Notes: a model not told the origin generated them from the letters alone. 64,000 bases of DNA from Algibacter sp045066735 (GCF_045066735.1 NZ_JBISHH010000026.1:649712-713711); one strand, 5' to 3'; shown: positions 27,754-37,058, counted from the first letter of the stretch. Numbers and translations are program-made.

Positions 27754-28935
27754 ATGAAGTTAGCAATTGTAACCGCATATCCACCAAGCAAGGTAACTCT
27801 AAACGAGTATGCTTACCATTTGGTAAAACATTTTAGACAAAAAGAAGAGGTTACGGAATTAGTTTTGTTAACTGATAAAACCGATGAAGTAAAAGATATT
27901 GATTTTGTTGAAGATGGTTGTAAAATTACAATTAAAGAATGTTGGGAGTTTAATAGTTATAGTAACATAAGGAGTGTTACAAAGGCTATTAATAGTGTGA
28001 AGCCAGATGCTGTATTATTCAATTTACAGTTTATGAAATTTGGTGATAAAAAAATTGCAGCCGCTCTTGGGTTAATGTTGCCTCTGGTTTGCAAAATGAA
28101 AAAAATACCAAGCATTGTTTTATTACATAATATTTTAGAAGAAGTTGATTTAGGAAGCGCAGGATTTACACAAAATAAATTATTGCAGAAAGTGTACGGT
28201 TTTATTGGTTCTAGCTTAACGAGATTAATTTTGCAAGCCGATGTTGTAGCTGTAACTATGCAGAAATATGTTGACATATTAGAGCATAAATACAATGCTA
28301 AAAATGTAAAACTAATACCTCATGGTACTTTTGAAATTCCTGAAATGCCAGACTTTAATGTATCAGTTGAGCCGATGGAAATAATGACATTCGGAAAATT
28401 TGGAACATACAAAAAGGTAGAAGGAATGATAGAAGCTGTAGAAAAGGTTAGAAAATCTACAGGTTTAGACCTAGAAGTTGTTATTGCGGGAACAGATAAT
28501 CCTAACGTGCCAGGTTATTTGGCTAAGGTACAAGAAGATTATAAGCATGTGCCACAAGTTCGTTTTACGGGTTATGTAGAAGAAAATGAAGTGCCTAAAT
28601 TATTTAATGATAGTGCAGTTGTTGTATTTCCATACACCTCAACTACAGGTAGTTCAGGAGTGTTACATCAAGCAGGAAGTTATGGCAAAGCTGTTGTTAT
28701 GCCAGATCTTGGTGATTTAGCTTTATTGGTACAGGATGAAGGTTATCGCGGTGAGTTTTTTGAACCAACAAGTGTGGATAGTTTGGCGACAGCCATTGAA
28801 AATATTGTCACTAATGAAACTTACAGACGCGAACTAGGAAAAACAAATTACGAAGCGGCAACGGCACACCCAATGTCTCAAATCGCTCAAATATATTTAA
28901 ATACGTTCAATAAAATAATTGAAAAACGCGCTTAA
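27754..28935 (+). CDS. Family 4 glycosyltransferase
   Basis: A 393-residue GT-B fold enzyme. An N-terminal acceptor-side domain (M-K-L-A-I-V-T-A-Y-P-P) is followed by a GT4 nucleotide-sugar domain with F-G-K-F-G-T-Y-K-K-V-E-G, V-I-A-G-T and the C-terminal S-S-G-V-L-H-Q-A-G-S-Y-G segment holding the sugar-nucleotide-binding residues. It transfers a sugar from a nucleotide donor; donor and acceptor cannot be read from sequence. It has its own LytTR-boxed promoter and ends 23 bp from the convergent GH5-like gene. Confidence 0.9.
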   Translation: MKLAIVTAYPPSKVTLNEYAYHLVKHFRQKEEVTELVLLTDKTDEVKDIDFVEDGCKITIKECWEFNSYSNIRSVTKAINSVKPDAVLFNLQFMKFGDKKIAAALGLMLPLVCKMKKIPSIVLLHNILEEVDLGSAGFTQNKLLQKVYGFIGSSLTRLILQADVVAVTMQKYVDILEHKYNAKNVKLIPHGTFEIPEMPDFNVSVEPMEIMTFGKFGTYKKVEGMIEAVEKVRKSTGLDLEVVIAGTDNPNVPGYLAKVQEDYKHVPQVRFTGYVEENEVPKLFNDSAVVVFPYTSTTGSSGVLHQAGSYGKAVVMPDLGDLALLVQDEGYRGEFFEPTSVDSLATAIENIVTNETYRRELGKTNYEAATAHPMSQIAQIYLNTFNKIIEKRA

Positions 28936-28958
28936 TCTCAAAGCGTTCGAAGTGTCGA

Positions 28959-30476
28959 TTAATTACTGGATATATATTTGAATGCGGGCTTGGTCTCTCC
29001 ATTTTTGTTGATAAAACCAAAATGTTCTTGAGCTCGTTTTCGCCAAGGAAGTCGTCCAACGACTTCTTTTGGCACTTCCACAAAGTCGTATAGAGTCCAG
29101 GAGATAAATGCGATATTATTTTTAGAAAAAATATCTTGCGCTTTTTTATGAAATTCAGCCTGATCGTCATCATTATCCCCAAAGGGTTTCCAGAATCCGT
29201 TATATGATGATATACCATATTCACCTAAAACAATAGGTTTTATCGGGATTTCAGTTTTTAAGTGATTGTATTTTTCTTCTAATACATCTAAGCTTTCATA
29301 ATAATGAAAGGATATAAAATCTAGTTTATCTTTAAGTATTGGTGCGCTATCAATATTGTTCCAACCTATAGTTACAGCGTGTTCGCTATCTACAGCTTTT
29401 ACTAAATTTATCATATTATCTAACCAAGCAATTACGTTATCTTTTCCTCTAGAATCGAAATCTAAATTAGGTTCGTTTTTAATATCCCAAGCTAATAAGG
29501 CCTCATGATTTTTTAAGGCTGACACTATAGTTTCAGCATGACGCTGATTAAGTGTCCAGTCTAAAATAGAGTAGTCTCCATAAAAATCGAAAAGAGTAAC
29601 TATAACTTTTAGTTTTTTTACCTCAGCGGCATCTAAAGTTTGTTTTAGTTGGTCTAATTTTAGATAATCAACTTTTGCCTTTCCAAAACTCTCATAAGGT
29701 ACAAAAATTCGTATGGTGTTTAAACCAGCATTTTTAATCAGCTCAAAATCTTTAGATACAGTATTTAGATCAAATTTATCGCCGTACATATCCCAAGGTG
29801 AAGCTTGTGGGTAATAATTAACACCTTTTATTTTAAAATTATTGAGTGATATTTTGGAGTTGTTAACATCTTGAATTTTAGTATTTTCTTTAACTAAATG
29901 TCTGGTGCGCCAAAAACCATCTTCTAATAAAAACACCATTTTATAGGTAGATGTTTCTGTGGTTTCTAGAATTAAAGAGTCGTTTTTAAAAATACGTTTA
30001 TATTCAACAACATCATCATCTGTAATTACGGCAAGCTGACCATCTTCACTATAAAATTCTAAAGTAGGGTGGTGTTCTAGTGTTGTCGCATCTATGGTTA
30101 TTTTTTGCGCTTTATTTAATTCTATAAAGTTGAATAAATTCTCCCGAGCATTATCGGTATAATAATCTTTTATACCCGCTGTTTTATTTGTTTTGTATGC
30201 TATTTGCTTTACATACCAAGCATCTAGATAATTATTTTGTAAAGCGCTCAGGTTTTGTGAATCTATTGGTCGACCTTCATTATTTAAAGGAGCCCAAGTA
30301 ACTTTTGGTAAATATTGTTCTACTTTTTGTATTTCCGTATGTAGCATGGTGCTTCTATCGGCCCCCGTATTTAAATAGCTAAATAATGCACTTAACCCAG
30401 AAATTATTAATGCAATCAGCATAATGTATGAAGCTATTAAAATGGTGCGTAATATGTTTTTGCTTACACTTACCAT
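28959..30476 (-). CDS. Membrane-anchored GH5-like glycoside hydrolase
   Basis: A 505-residue protein with one N-terminal helix (about residues 10-32) that anchors it in the inner membrane with the bulk outside the cytoplasm. Residues about 40-215 form a domain of unknown fold. From about 220 there is a TIM barrel of cellulase (clan GH-A) type, with the acid/base Glu335 in W-D-I-K-N-E-P and the nucleophile Glu419 in L-G-E-Y-G. Exopolysaccharide loci commonly include such a hydrolase (PelA, BcsZ). It overlaps the preceding gene by 7 bases and ends a three-gene operon. Confidence 0.88.
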   Translation of the reverse strand: MVSVSKNILRTILIASYIMLIALIISGLSALFSYLNTGADRSTMLHTEIQKVEQYLPKVTWAPLNNEGRPIDSQNLSALQNNYLDAWYVKQIAYKTNKTAGIKDYYTDNARENLFNFIELNKAQKITIDATTLEHHPTLEFYSEDGQLAVITDDDVVEYKRIFKNDSLILETTETSTYKMVFLLEDGFWRTRHLVKENTKIQDVNNSKISLNNFKIKGVNYYPQASPWDMYGDKFDLNTVSKDFELIKNAGLNTIRIFVPYESFGKAKVDYLKLDQLKQTLDAAEVKKLKVIVTLFDFYGDYSILDWTLNQRHAETIVSALKNHEALLAWDIKNEPNLDFDSRGKDNVIAWLDNMINLVKAVDSEHAVTIGWNNIDSAPILKDKLDFISFHYYESLDVLEEKYNHLKTEIPIKPIVLGEYGISSYNGFWKPFGDNDDDQAEFHKKAQDIFSKNNIAFISWTLYDFVEVPKEVVGRLPWRKRAQEHFGFINKNGETKPAFKYISSN

Positions 30477-31687
30477 AGTTTTATATTATTAAAAGTTTTT
30501 TCTAATCCAGCAGTTTGGATTTTAATGTTGTAGTTGTCTGGTTTAAAGATATCAGATTTTAAATAGAAATGCACATATCCATCGACAGATGTTTTGGTAT
30601 ATTTAGTAATGAGTGTGTTGTTTTTATAAATGAGCATTTTTACTTGTAATCCATCAGGAATCATTTGTTTCATAAAACTTTGTAGTGGTCCTACATCTAT
30701 ATCTCGTCCATTTTTAGAAATATCAACTATAAAATCCTCAATAACTTGTGTGTACGCTATGGTTATGGTATTACTTTCAGCCATACCTTCTACATAGGCT
30801 TTTATGCTCCAACTATCTGCATAATCGGGATGAATAATTTTAGCAGTAGCAATACCGTCTAGGGTTGTGCCAGATGTTTTTAAAATGTTTCCTTTTTTAT
30901 TGGTGATATAGAATATTACAAAGGTACCATCACTTACAATATTGTTTTGCTCATCTTTTATTATGGATGTTGAAAATTTGGTAACTTGGTTTCCATCGGC
31001 ATAGTTATGAGGTCTTTGTGCCGAAATTTTAAAATCTGTAGGAACAGCTGGCATTACATTAATAGTAAACTCTTTTGAATTTATATCTAAACATTCTGAA
31101 GATATTAGCATACGTCCGCTTTCTTTTTTAGAATAAATGTTTTTGAAAGCAATTAAATTATTGGTGGTAATTTTATCCGTTTCTTCTGAAGCTAAAAACT
31201 GATGTTTAGCGTTAACGGCTGTGTTTTTTGGAACGGGATTATCTAAAGAGTCTGTTGGTATAATAACCAACATAGTATAATCTTTACCTCCAGCTTCTAT
31301 ACTTGGCGGCCCAATATAGGTTTCCATTGTAGCGACTTCTGGTTTTGGTACCATATTAATCGAACCCGAAAGGGTTTTGTTAGTATAGACTAATGACCAA
31401 TTTACCGCACCAATTTTTTTATAAATATTTACTGGAATGTGGTAATGTAACGTGTTGTTTACTAATGTTGGAGAGATTAAAGTAGAACCATAACTATTTG
31501 AACAATAGAGTAAGGGCTCCACACTTTCGGCAGTTGAAAATTTTAAAACAACTTTAGTACCAACCACAAACTCTGTTTGGGTGGTTAATAATTTAATCTT
31601 TGCATTAGTATTATTAGCATATATGCCGGTAAAGGTTGATAATAAAATCAATCCTAAAATAAAGAAATATGTGCGTTTTTGTTGCAT
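30470..31687 (-). CDS. Secreted multi-domain beta-sandwich protein
   Basis: A 405-residue protein with a signal peptide (about 1-25). Several Ig-like or invasin-like beta-sandwich repeats seem present: the stretch I-S-A-Q-R-P-H-N-Y-A-D-G-N-Q near 222 and the following S-D-G-T-F-V-I-F-Y-I-T-N are typical of Big_1-type repeats. I do not recognise a catalytic motif. It overlaps both neighbours, by 1 base upstream and 7 bases downstream, so all three are co-translated. A scaffold, guide or periplasmic partner of the polysaccharide machinery is inferred. Confidence 0.7.
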   Translation of the reverse strand: MQQKRTYFFILGLILLSTFTGIYANNTNAKIKLLTTQTEFVVGTKVVLKFSTAESVEPLLYCSNSYGSTLISPTLVNNTLHYHIPVNIYKKIGAVNWSLVYTNKTLSGSINMVPKPEVATMETYIGPPSIEAGGKDYTMLVIIPTDSLDNPVPKNTAVNAKHQFLASEETDKITTNNLIAFKNIYSKKESGRMLISSECLDINSKEFTINVMPAVPTDFKISAQRPHNYADGNQVTKFSTSIIKDEQNNIVSDGTFVIFYITNKKGNILKTSGTTLDGIATAKIIHPDYADSWSIKAYVEGMAESNTITIAYTQVIEDFIVDISKNGRDIDVGPLQSFMKQMIPDGLQVKMLIYKNNTLITKYTKTSVDGYVHFYLKSDIFKPDNYNIKIQTAGLEKTFNNIKLW

Positions 31688-34600
31688 TAGTTTGGGCTGC
31701 CTATATAAGTATTCATTTCAATTTTAATAAAACTATAATCGGGGTGCTCAATTTTTTGAAACTGAGTGTTTGCATGATTTTCAATTCGATTTGGTACTAT
31801 TTTATCCGAAATAGCATCGTTTGGTAAACCATTAATAAAAATATTAGTCATATCATCATTAATAATTTTAACTGTACCGTTTTTAAGAATAGGGTATTCA
31901 AAATGAAGTTTTCTCTGTTGCCTGATACCTTCTTTTACAAACATGTGGTCTACCCATACCATGTTTTTGTCGTCGTTGTAATAAGTAATAAGTAATTGCG
32001 GAATAGTAATTTCTTGAATCCCGCTATTAAATAGGTTCCCATTTATAACCCCATCTTCAATGTTTAATTCACTTAAAACGATGTTTTTGTATAAATCTGA
32101 TCCAGAAACATTTCCTGCTACTTGTAAATTGAATTTGGTAGGTTGTTCTTCAAATTCTACAGGAGTAAATTCATCTGGATTAAAAGTATCAGGAATAGAA
32201 TCTTGAGTTTTAGACCATGCAATACCTTCAAAATTAATCCTGAAACTACTAGATTCTTTCGGCATTAATTTATGCTTTACATGGTATTTTGCATTATAGG
32301 TGGCTAATTGTTTATTATCATCATTGTAAAGTGTACCTTTTAAAATAACATCGGCAGGTACATTATCTATATTTTGCACTTCCCCAATAATGGCATAATG
32401 ATTATCATATTTTACAAGCTTGGCCGAAAGAACCTCTAAAACCGGTTGTTTTAAAATATCTTCATGGTGGGTCTGTTCCGTGGTTATGCGTCGTCGCCCT
32501 TGGTTAAAATATTTGGTAACGTTATTAGAGTATAACTGATCAGGAGGTAAATCGGAATTTAAATCATCCGGTTGTAAAAACCATTTTCCTCTATGGCTAG
32601 ATAAGGTTTTATAATCTATTTTTTCTATTTTTTCAAGTGGCGTAATCCATTGAGTGATAACCTTAGCAGAAGCTGTACTATCGTTATGCATCGTGATTTC
32701 TGTTTCAATAGCATCCATTTTAGCATAGCTACTCAGTAAACCATCGGTAACCGATATTTCTAGCATATATTGAGCTATGGGCAGATTGCTATCCGGATCT
32801 ATTAATCCATGTGCGGTTTCAAATTCTTTAAAATCCAAAGCATCATAATATGCCATAACAGCATTTTCAGGACTGCGTTGCGAATCGTTTTTAAGGTAAA
32901 ATAAATAAATCCCGTAAACAACTACAACTACTAGTATTAAAGACCATACGTGTGTTATAAATAATACACCTCTAGAAAATTTAATGTACCGAGTAGGGTA
33001 CTTTAGAAAATCTGGTGTTTCTTTAATTTTAGTTTTTAAGGCGTTTACCCAAAGCATTTGTATATTAATTACAAATGCAATTAATACGGTTAAAAAAGGC
33101 ATGACGCCCCATAGAATTTTTATCCATTTAGCTACATCTTCCTTAGGTAAAATTGCGGGTACTGGCGGAATATTTAAACGCTCCCAAACCATAATACCAT
33201 TTTCTAATTGGCGTAAACGTTGCCAACCACAGTAGTAGAGTATGGGGTCGTAAAATTTATCGTTAGAAAATATATATTTTAGGTTATATTTTTCTGGTGT
33301 GGTTAAAAATTGCTGAAGCGATCCAATACCGGCAACACCCTTAAATTTTGAGTTTTCTAGGCGTTCTATCGGGCGTGTAGTTAATTCGGGTAATCGTCTT
33401 GCTGAATGATAATTTCCATCAACCGTCATCGCATCTGTTTGTGCACTTAACCAAGCCATTTGGTCGCCAAAACCTAAGGTTAGAAAACGCCATTTATCGT
33501 GATCATCTTGGTTTAAGAAATTCACAATAGGAAGCATTTTTATTTTCTGAGGTTGCGATGGTCTAAAATAACCTAAGCTCATGGTGAACATAACCATAAA
33601 CACAAATAAACCCGCGAGTATACCTCCAATGATACGATGATAAACAGCGCCAAATTTGGTTTGAATAAGTTCTTTTAAATCGCCCTGTACAAAGCGGTAC
33701 GCAAATTCACCAAAAAGAGGTATGGACATAATAGAAGCCCAGAGAGTAAAGCGGTCTAAGGTTAAAATATTAAAAGCCGTTTCGCCAAGTATTTTTAAAG
33801 GTATAGGCGTAGTTCCGCCAGTACCTAAAATGGTACAAATGGTTATAGATAATCCAAAAAACAAGTAACGTTTGGAGTAATATCTATAAAATATATAAGG
33901 TAAAACAATGAGTAATGTTCCCCAAGGAATTAAAAAGAAAACCAACCCGGAAGAGGTGATTTCTAAAAAATTATCCCGAGAACCGTGTGGTATGGGTACT
34001 TGCGTAATAGGGTTAGCTTTAGAATTAATCCAGTAAGGCAGAATACAGAAAATAATAATAACCAGTGATAGCATCCCAAAGCTTACAATACGCTTAAAGA
34101 GTTTAAAGAAACTGTTTAAAAACACCTTAAAGGTAACCTCTTTCATGGTGTTTACTTGCTCGCGAGAAACATCCATAATTACCATACCAATGAGCGGAAA
34201 GATAAAAAAGATCATTCCAAAAATAGGTGTTACATGGTGAGAGGTTACAGTAACCGATATTAAAGATAACGAGGTTACTAAATACCAAAGTTTCCCTGTT
34301 TTAAGCCATAAATATATTTCGGGTAAAGCGTGCATTAATACCGATACCCCAATAATACTCGGTAACTGACCAAATATGTGAAGGGTTTCGACAAAAGACG
34401 AGGAGAAAACAGCTAAAACACAAGCATATCCAGCAACAGTTTTATCTGATGTTATTAAAAGTGAAAACCGATACGATCCCGTTATAAATAATACAATAGC
34501 AATTAGCGCTACGGTAAACATACCAAATTTTAATCCCCCAATGAGAGAGAAAAAACCAATAGATTGATGTACTAAAGGCGGATAACTTTGTACCGTAAAT

Positions 34601-34776
34601 CCGGTGTACCACTCATAATTCCAAGGTTCAAACCAGCTATTAGCGTAATGATCGGCAAAAAATAAATGTATTAAAGCATCATACGTCGTTTCTAAAGTAA
34701 AGAAAATAGAAGAGCCATGAAATGCAAGGCCAACGAGTAAAGCTACAATTAAATATTTATTAGAAGTTTCTTTCAT
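31687..34776 (-). CDS. Large polytopic membrane protein, GT-C/PTPS-related type
   Basis: A 1029-residue protein with about 12-13 N-terminal helices to about residue 610, then a large extracytoplasmic region to the C-terminus. The first periplasmic loop holds T-Y-D-A-L-I-H-L-F-F-A and Y-E-W-Y-T-G-F, resembling the 6-pyruvoyl-tetrahydropterin-synthase-related membrane proteins and GT-C glycosyltransferases with an acidic residue in loop 1. The Y-D-W-Y-x-G-Y-like motif supports this. It would transfer sugars from a lipid carrier outside the membrane (inference). It is the first gene of the three-gene minus-strand operon; its promoter area faces LytTR-type boxes of the divergent receiver gene. 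Confidence 0.72.
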   Translation of the reverse strand: MKETSNKYLIVALLVGLAFHGSSIFFTLETTYDALIHLFFADHYANSWFEPWNYEWYTGFTVQSYPPLVHQSIGFFSLIGGLKFGMFTVALIAIVLFITGSYRFSLLITSDKTVAGYACVLAVFSSSFVETLHIFGQLPSIIGVSVLMHALPEIYLWLKTGKLWYLVTSLSLISVTVTSHHVTPIFGMIFFIFPLIGMVIMDVSREQVNTMKEVTFKVFLNSFFKLFKRIVSFGMLSLVIIIFCILPYWINSKANPITQVPIPHGSRDNFLEITSSGLVFFLIPWGTLLIVLPYIFYRYYSKRYLFFGLSITICTILGTGGTTPIPLKILGETAFNILTLDRFTLWASIMSIPLFGEFAYRFVQGDLKELIQTKFGAVYHRIIGGILAGLFVFMVMFTMSLGYFRPSQPQKIKMLPIVNFLNQDDHDKWRFLTLGFGDQMAWLSAQTDAMTVDGNYHSARRLPELTTRPIERLENSKFKGVAGIGSLQQFLTTPEKYNLKYIFSNDKFYDPILYYCGWQRLRQLENGIMVWERLNIPPVPAILPKEDVAKWIKILWGVMPFLTVLIAFVINIQMLWVNALKTKIKETPDFLKYPTRYIKFSRGVLFITHVWSLILVVVVVYGIYLFYLKNDSQRSPENAVMAYYDALDFKEFETAHGLIDPDSNLPIAQYMLEISVTDGLLSSYAKMDAIETEITMHNDSTASAKVITQWITPLEKIEKIDYKTLSSHRGKWFLQPDDLNSDLPPDQLYSNNVTKYFNQGRRRITTEQTHHEDILKQPVLEVLSAKLVKYDNHYAIIGEVQNIDNVPADVILKGTLYNDDNKQLATYNAKYHVKHKLMPKESSSFRINFEGIAWSKTQDSIPDTFNPDEFTPVEFEEQPTKFNLQVAGNVSGSDLYKNIVLSELNIEDGVINGNLFNSGIQEITIPQLLITYYNDDKNMVWVDHMFVKEGIRQQRKLHFEYPILKNGTVKIINDDMTNIFINGLPNDAISDKIVPNRIENHANTQFQKIEHPDYSFIKIEMNTYIGSPN

Positions 34777-34839
34777 TAAGTCAATTCAATCTCTAAGAGA
34801 TACATGGTAAAGATAAATAATTTCTTAAAGGCACATAAT

Positions 34840-34930
34840 TTATTTATCTACAGAAATCTACCATTCATCTACAGTTAAACTTGTACTAACCTAAATATTA
34901 AAGGAGTAACGTTATTCTAGTGTATTTTTG
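34840..34930 (+). promoter_or_regulatory. LytTR-type boxes and promoter of the receiver genes
   Basis: TTATTTATCTACAGAAATC starts at 34840 and CCATTCATCTACAGTTAAAC at 34861, exactly 21 bp apart. A weaker third box, TGTACTAAC, is at 34882. The -7 element TATTTTTG starts at 34923, 62 bp after the second box. On the minus strand a possible -7 (TATCTTTA, 34815 to 34808) of the divergent operon also lies about 62 bp from the reverse face of these boxes. Confidence 0.78.
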
Positions 34931-34958
34931 GGGTATAATCCATTGAAAAATTAGTAAA

Positions 34959-35330
34959 ATGAAAATATTAGCTATTGACGACGACCAGTTGGTTTTGCTT
35001 CCCTTAAGAAAAAAACTAGAAGAGTTAGGTTATCAAGTCTGCACCTCAACAGACCCAAAAAAAGGTTTTGAAATTTTTGAAACCTTCAAACCCAACCTTT
35101 TAATTGTAGATATTAATATGCCAAAATTTTCAGGTTTGGAATTTATCAGGTATATTAGGAAAATTAAAAACTCATCAATACCAATAATTGTATTGTCAGG
35201 AAACACAAGTGCTGAAGTTATTTCCGAAGGCTTTAAATTTGGAATTAATGATTATATAAAGAAACCAATTAGCCTAAATGAAGTGTGCGACCGTATAAAA
35301 CGCATAAATATTTATTTTAGAACACAATAA
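34959..35330 (+). CDS. Single-domain receiver protein
   Basis: A 123-residue stand-alone receiver. Phospho-acceptor Asp51 in L-I-V-D-I-N-M-P, N-terminal acidic D-D-D near residues 7-9, and K-K-P at about 105 complete the active site. It is closely similar over its length to the receiver part of the next gene (shared M-K-I-L-A-I-D-D, Q-L-V-L-L-P-L, L-S-G-N-T, F-G-I-N-D-Y), so the two are a tandem duplication. It may compete for phosphate with the REC-GT2 protein or pair with it. A LytTR-boxed promoter precedes it. Confidence 0.9.
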   Translation: MKILAIDDDQLVLLPLRKKLEELGYQVCTSTDPKKGFEIFETFKPNLLIVDINMPKFSGLEFIRYIRKIKNSSIPIIVLSGNTSAEVISEGFKFGINDYIKKPISLNEVCDRIKRINIYFRTQ

Positions 35331-35368
35331 CCAATTCTATTAACCTACGAATTATAAACAATTAAGTT

Positions 35369-36553
35369 ATGAAAATATTAGCCATAGACGACCAGCAGCT
35401 AGTTTTATTGCCATTAGAGAAACGATTAACCGATTTAGGATACGAAGTTATCATTGAAACCGACGCAAACAATGCCATATCTGTTTACAACAATTTTCAT
35501 CCAGATTTAGTAATTGTAGATATTAATATGCCTGGCGTTTCGGGTTTAGATATTGTAAAATATATTAGAAATTCTAAACATGGTGATACGCCTATTATGG
35601 TTTTGTCGGGAAATACCGAAGATAAAGTAATTACCGAAGGTTTCGATTTAGGTATTAATGATTACATGAAAAAGCCTTTGAGCTTAAATGAAATTTCGGC
35701 CCGAGTAAAGCGATTAATTGGTCAGCCAGATGTTGTGAGCACTAATGATACTACTGGTGGAGGAGTAATTCAGCACCGTTGCGTTGGGGTAGTTATACCT
35801 TGCTACGATGAAGAAGAACGTTTATTAAGTAAAGAATTTACAGATTTTATAAGCACAAATACAGGTTACCATTTATGTTTTGTTAATGATGGTAGTAAAG
35901 ATGACACATTACGTGTTTTAAACGATTTAAGAAAAGGTCGTGAAGATTTTATTACCGTTTACGATTGTGAAAAAAATGGAGGTAAAGCCGAAGCTGTTAG
36001 GTTAGGTATGTTACACATGGCTAAGCATGATGATTTGGATTATATTGGTTTTCTCGATGCCGATTTATCAACCGATTTAAGAGATTTTGACGATTTAGTA
36101 AAAACTATTGAAACTACAGATTTTAAAATTGTTAGCGGTTCTAGAATTAGTAGAATGGGGGCAAACATAACAAAAGAGTCTGCAAGAAAAATAATTAGTA
36201 TGACTATTAATTTCATTATCAGAAAAATACTGGGAATGGATTTTAAAGACACACAATGTGGTGCTAAAATTTTTAGTAAAGATGTTATAGAACTTTCTTT
36301 TAGAGAAAAATTTGTTACCCAATGGATTTTTGATGTAGAAATTTTTAAAAGAATGACCTTGCATTTTGGAACAGAAAAAGCTAAAACTTATATCTGTGAG
36401 CAACCATTAAAGAGATGGATTCATGCCGATGGATCTAAGCTATCCATGAAAGATTCTGTGAAAATTGTGGGGCAACTTGCTCAAATTGCTTGGGTATATA
36501 GAGGAAAAAAAACTAATGATAAAACAGTTAAAGCCTCTAGTGTAAAGGCTTAG
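35369..36553 (+). CDS. Receiver domain fused to a family 2 glycosyltransferase
   Basis: A 394-residue fusion. Residues 1-120 are a complete receiver domain with Asp51 and the conserved Lys in M-K-K-P. A short Gly/Thr linker leads to a GT2 domain (about 137-370) with V-V-I-P-C-Y-D-E-E-E, V-N-D-G-S-K-D-D-T and the metal-binding D-A-D at 230-232 followed by L-S-T. This GT2 type resembles dolichyl-phosphate mannose/polyprenyl-phosphate transferases without their membrane helices. Phosphorylation could therefore gate sugar transfer directly. I know of no characterised example of a phosphorelay-controlled GT2; the switch is inferred from the architecture. Confidence 0.92.
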   Translation: MKILAIDDQQLVLLPLEKRLTDLGYEVIIETDANNAISVYNNFHPDLVIVDINMPGVSGLDIVKYIRNSKHGDTPIMVLSGNTEDKVITEGFDLGINDYMKKPLSLNEISARVKRLIGQPDVVSTNDTTGGGVIQHRCVGVVIPCYDEEERLLSKEFTDFISTNTGYHLCFVNDGSKDDTLRVLNDLRKGREDFITVYDCEKNGGKAEAVRLGMLHMAKHDDLDYIGFLDADLSTDLRDFDDLVKTIETTDFKIVSGSRISRMGANITKESARKIISMTINFIIRKILGMDFKDTQCGAKIFSKDVIELSFREKFVTQWIFDVEIFKRMTLHFGTEKAKTYICEQPLKRWIHADGSKLSMKDSVKIVGQLAQIAWVYRGKKTNDKTVKASSVKA

Positions 36554-36562
36554 TTATTTATC

Positions 36563-36982
36563 ATGAAAATTGGAGTAATAATAGTATTTAGTAATAATGC
36601 TTTAGAAATAGAAAGAGGATTATTTGATAGTTTATTTAATTTTAGAAGTGAAGTTAAATTGTGCCTTATAAATAATGGCAGTAGAGATGATACATTGGAT
36701 AAGTTGGAAATGTTGATAGACACATCGGGCTTAAATTGTACACTTATAGATATAAAACAAGATAAAGGTATAAACTTTGCTATTAAAGCAGGGGCCAGGT
36801 ATTTTTTTAATCAGAATAAATTAAAATATTTTGGATATTCTACCACATCAGATTTAAATGTATCTGAAGATTTATTTTATTTAATGAATGAGATAGAAAA
36901 TTTTGTAAAAACAATGATAAATTTTAAAGGAGAAAAGGTTGAAAATACTAATAGGATGAAACCTGTGTTTTTCAAAATTTAG
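36563..36982 (+). CDS. Degenerate GT2-like protein lacking the catalytic DXD
   Basis: A 139-residue protein that starts like a GT2 domain (G-V-I-I-V-F-S-N-N, then L-I-N-N-G-S-R-D-D-T-L) and keeps the helix equivalent to the nucleotide-binding region. Where the preceding protein has the metal motif D-A-D it has T-S-D, and it ends before the acceptor-binding part. It is probably a non-catalytic remnant or a regulatory partner of the REC-GT2 protein, which ends 9 bp upstream. The region is still an open frame with normal composition, which argues against recent decay. Confidence 0.7.
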   Translation: MKIGVIIVFSNNALEIERGLFDSLFNFRSEVKLCLINNGSRDDTLDKLEMLIDTSGLNCTLIDIKQDKGINFAIKAGARYFFNQNKLKYFGYSTTSDLNVSEDLFYLMNEIENFVKTMINFKGEKVENTNRMKPVFFKI

Positions 36983-37022
36983 TTTAAAGTAAACTGTTCC
37001 TACTTATGTTGTTTTACAGTGA

Positions 37023-37058
37023 AACGCTAAAATCTGCCCTAGATTTTAGCGTTTTTTT
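37023..37058 (+). terminator. Rho-independent terminator after the GT2 genes
   Basis: A perfect 13-bp stem, AACGCTAAAATCT (37023-37035) with AGATTTTAGCGTT (37041-37053), a 5-base loop and a T-run. It is A/T flanked and also lies at the 3' end of the convergent lipoprotein gene. Confidence 0.92.

Noticed and set aside
24149..30476. Calling these genes pelB, pelF, pelG and pelA
   Set aside because: The parallels are in architecture and role. The hydrolase is GH5-like rather than PelA-like, and no PelD or PelE equivalent is seen, so the names are not used.
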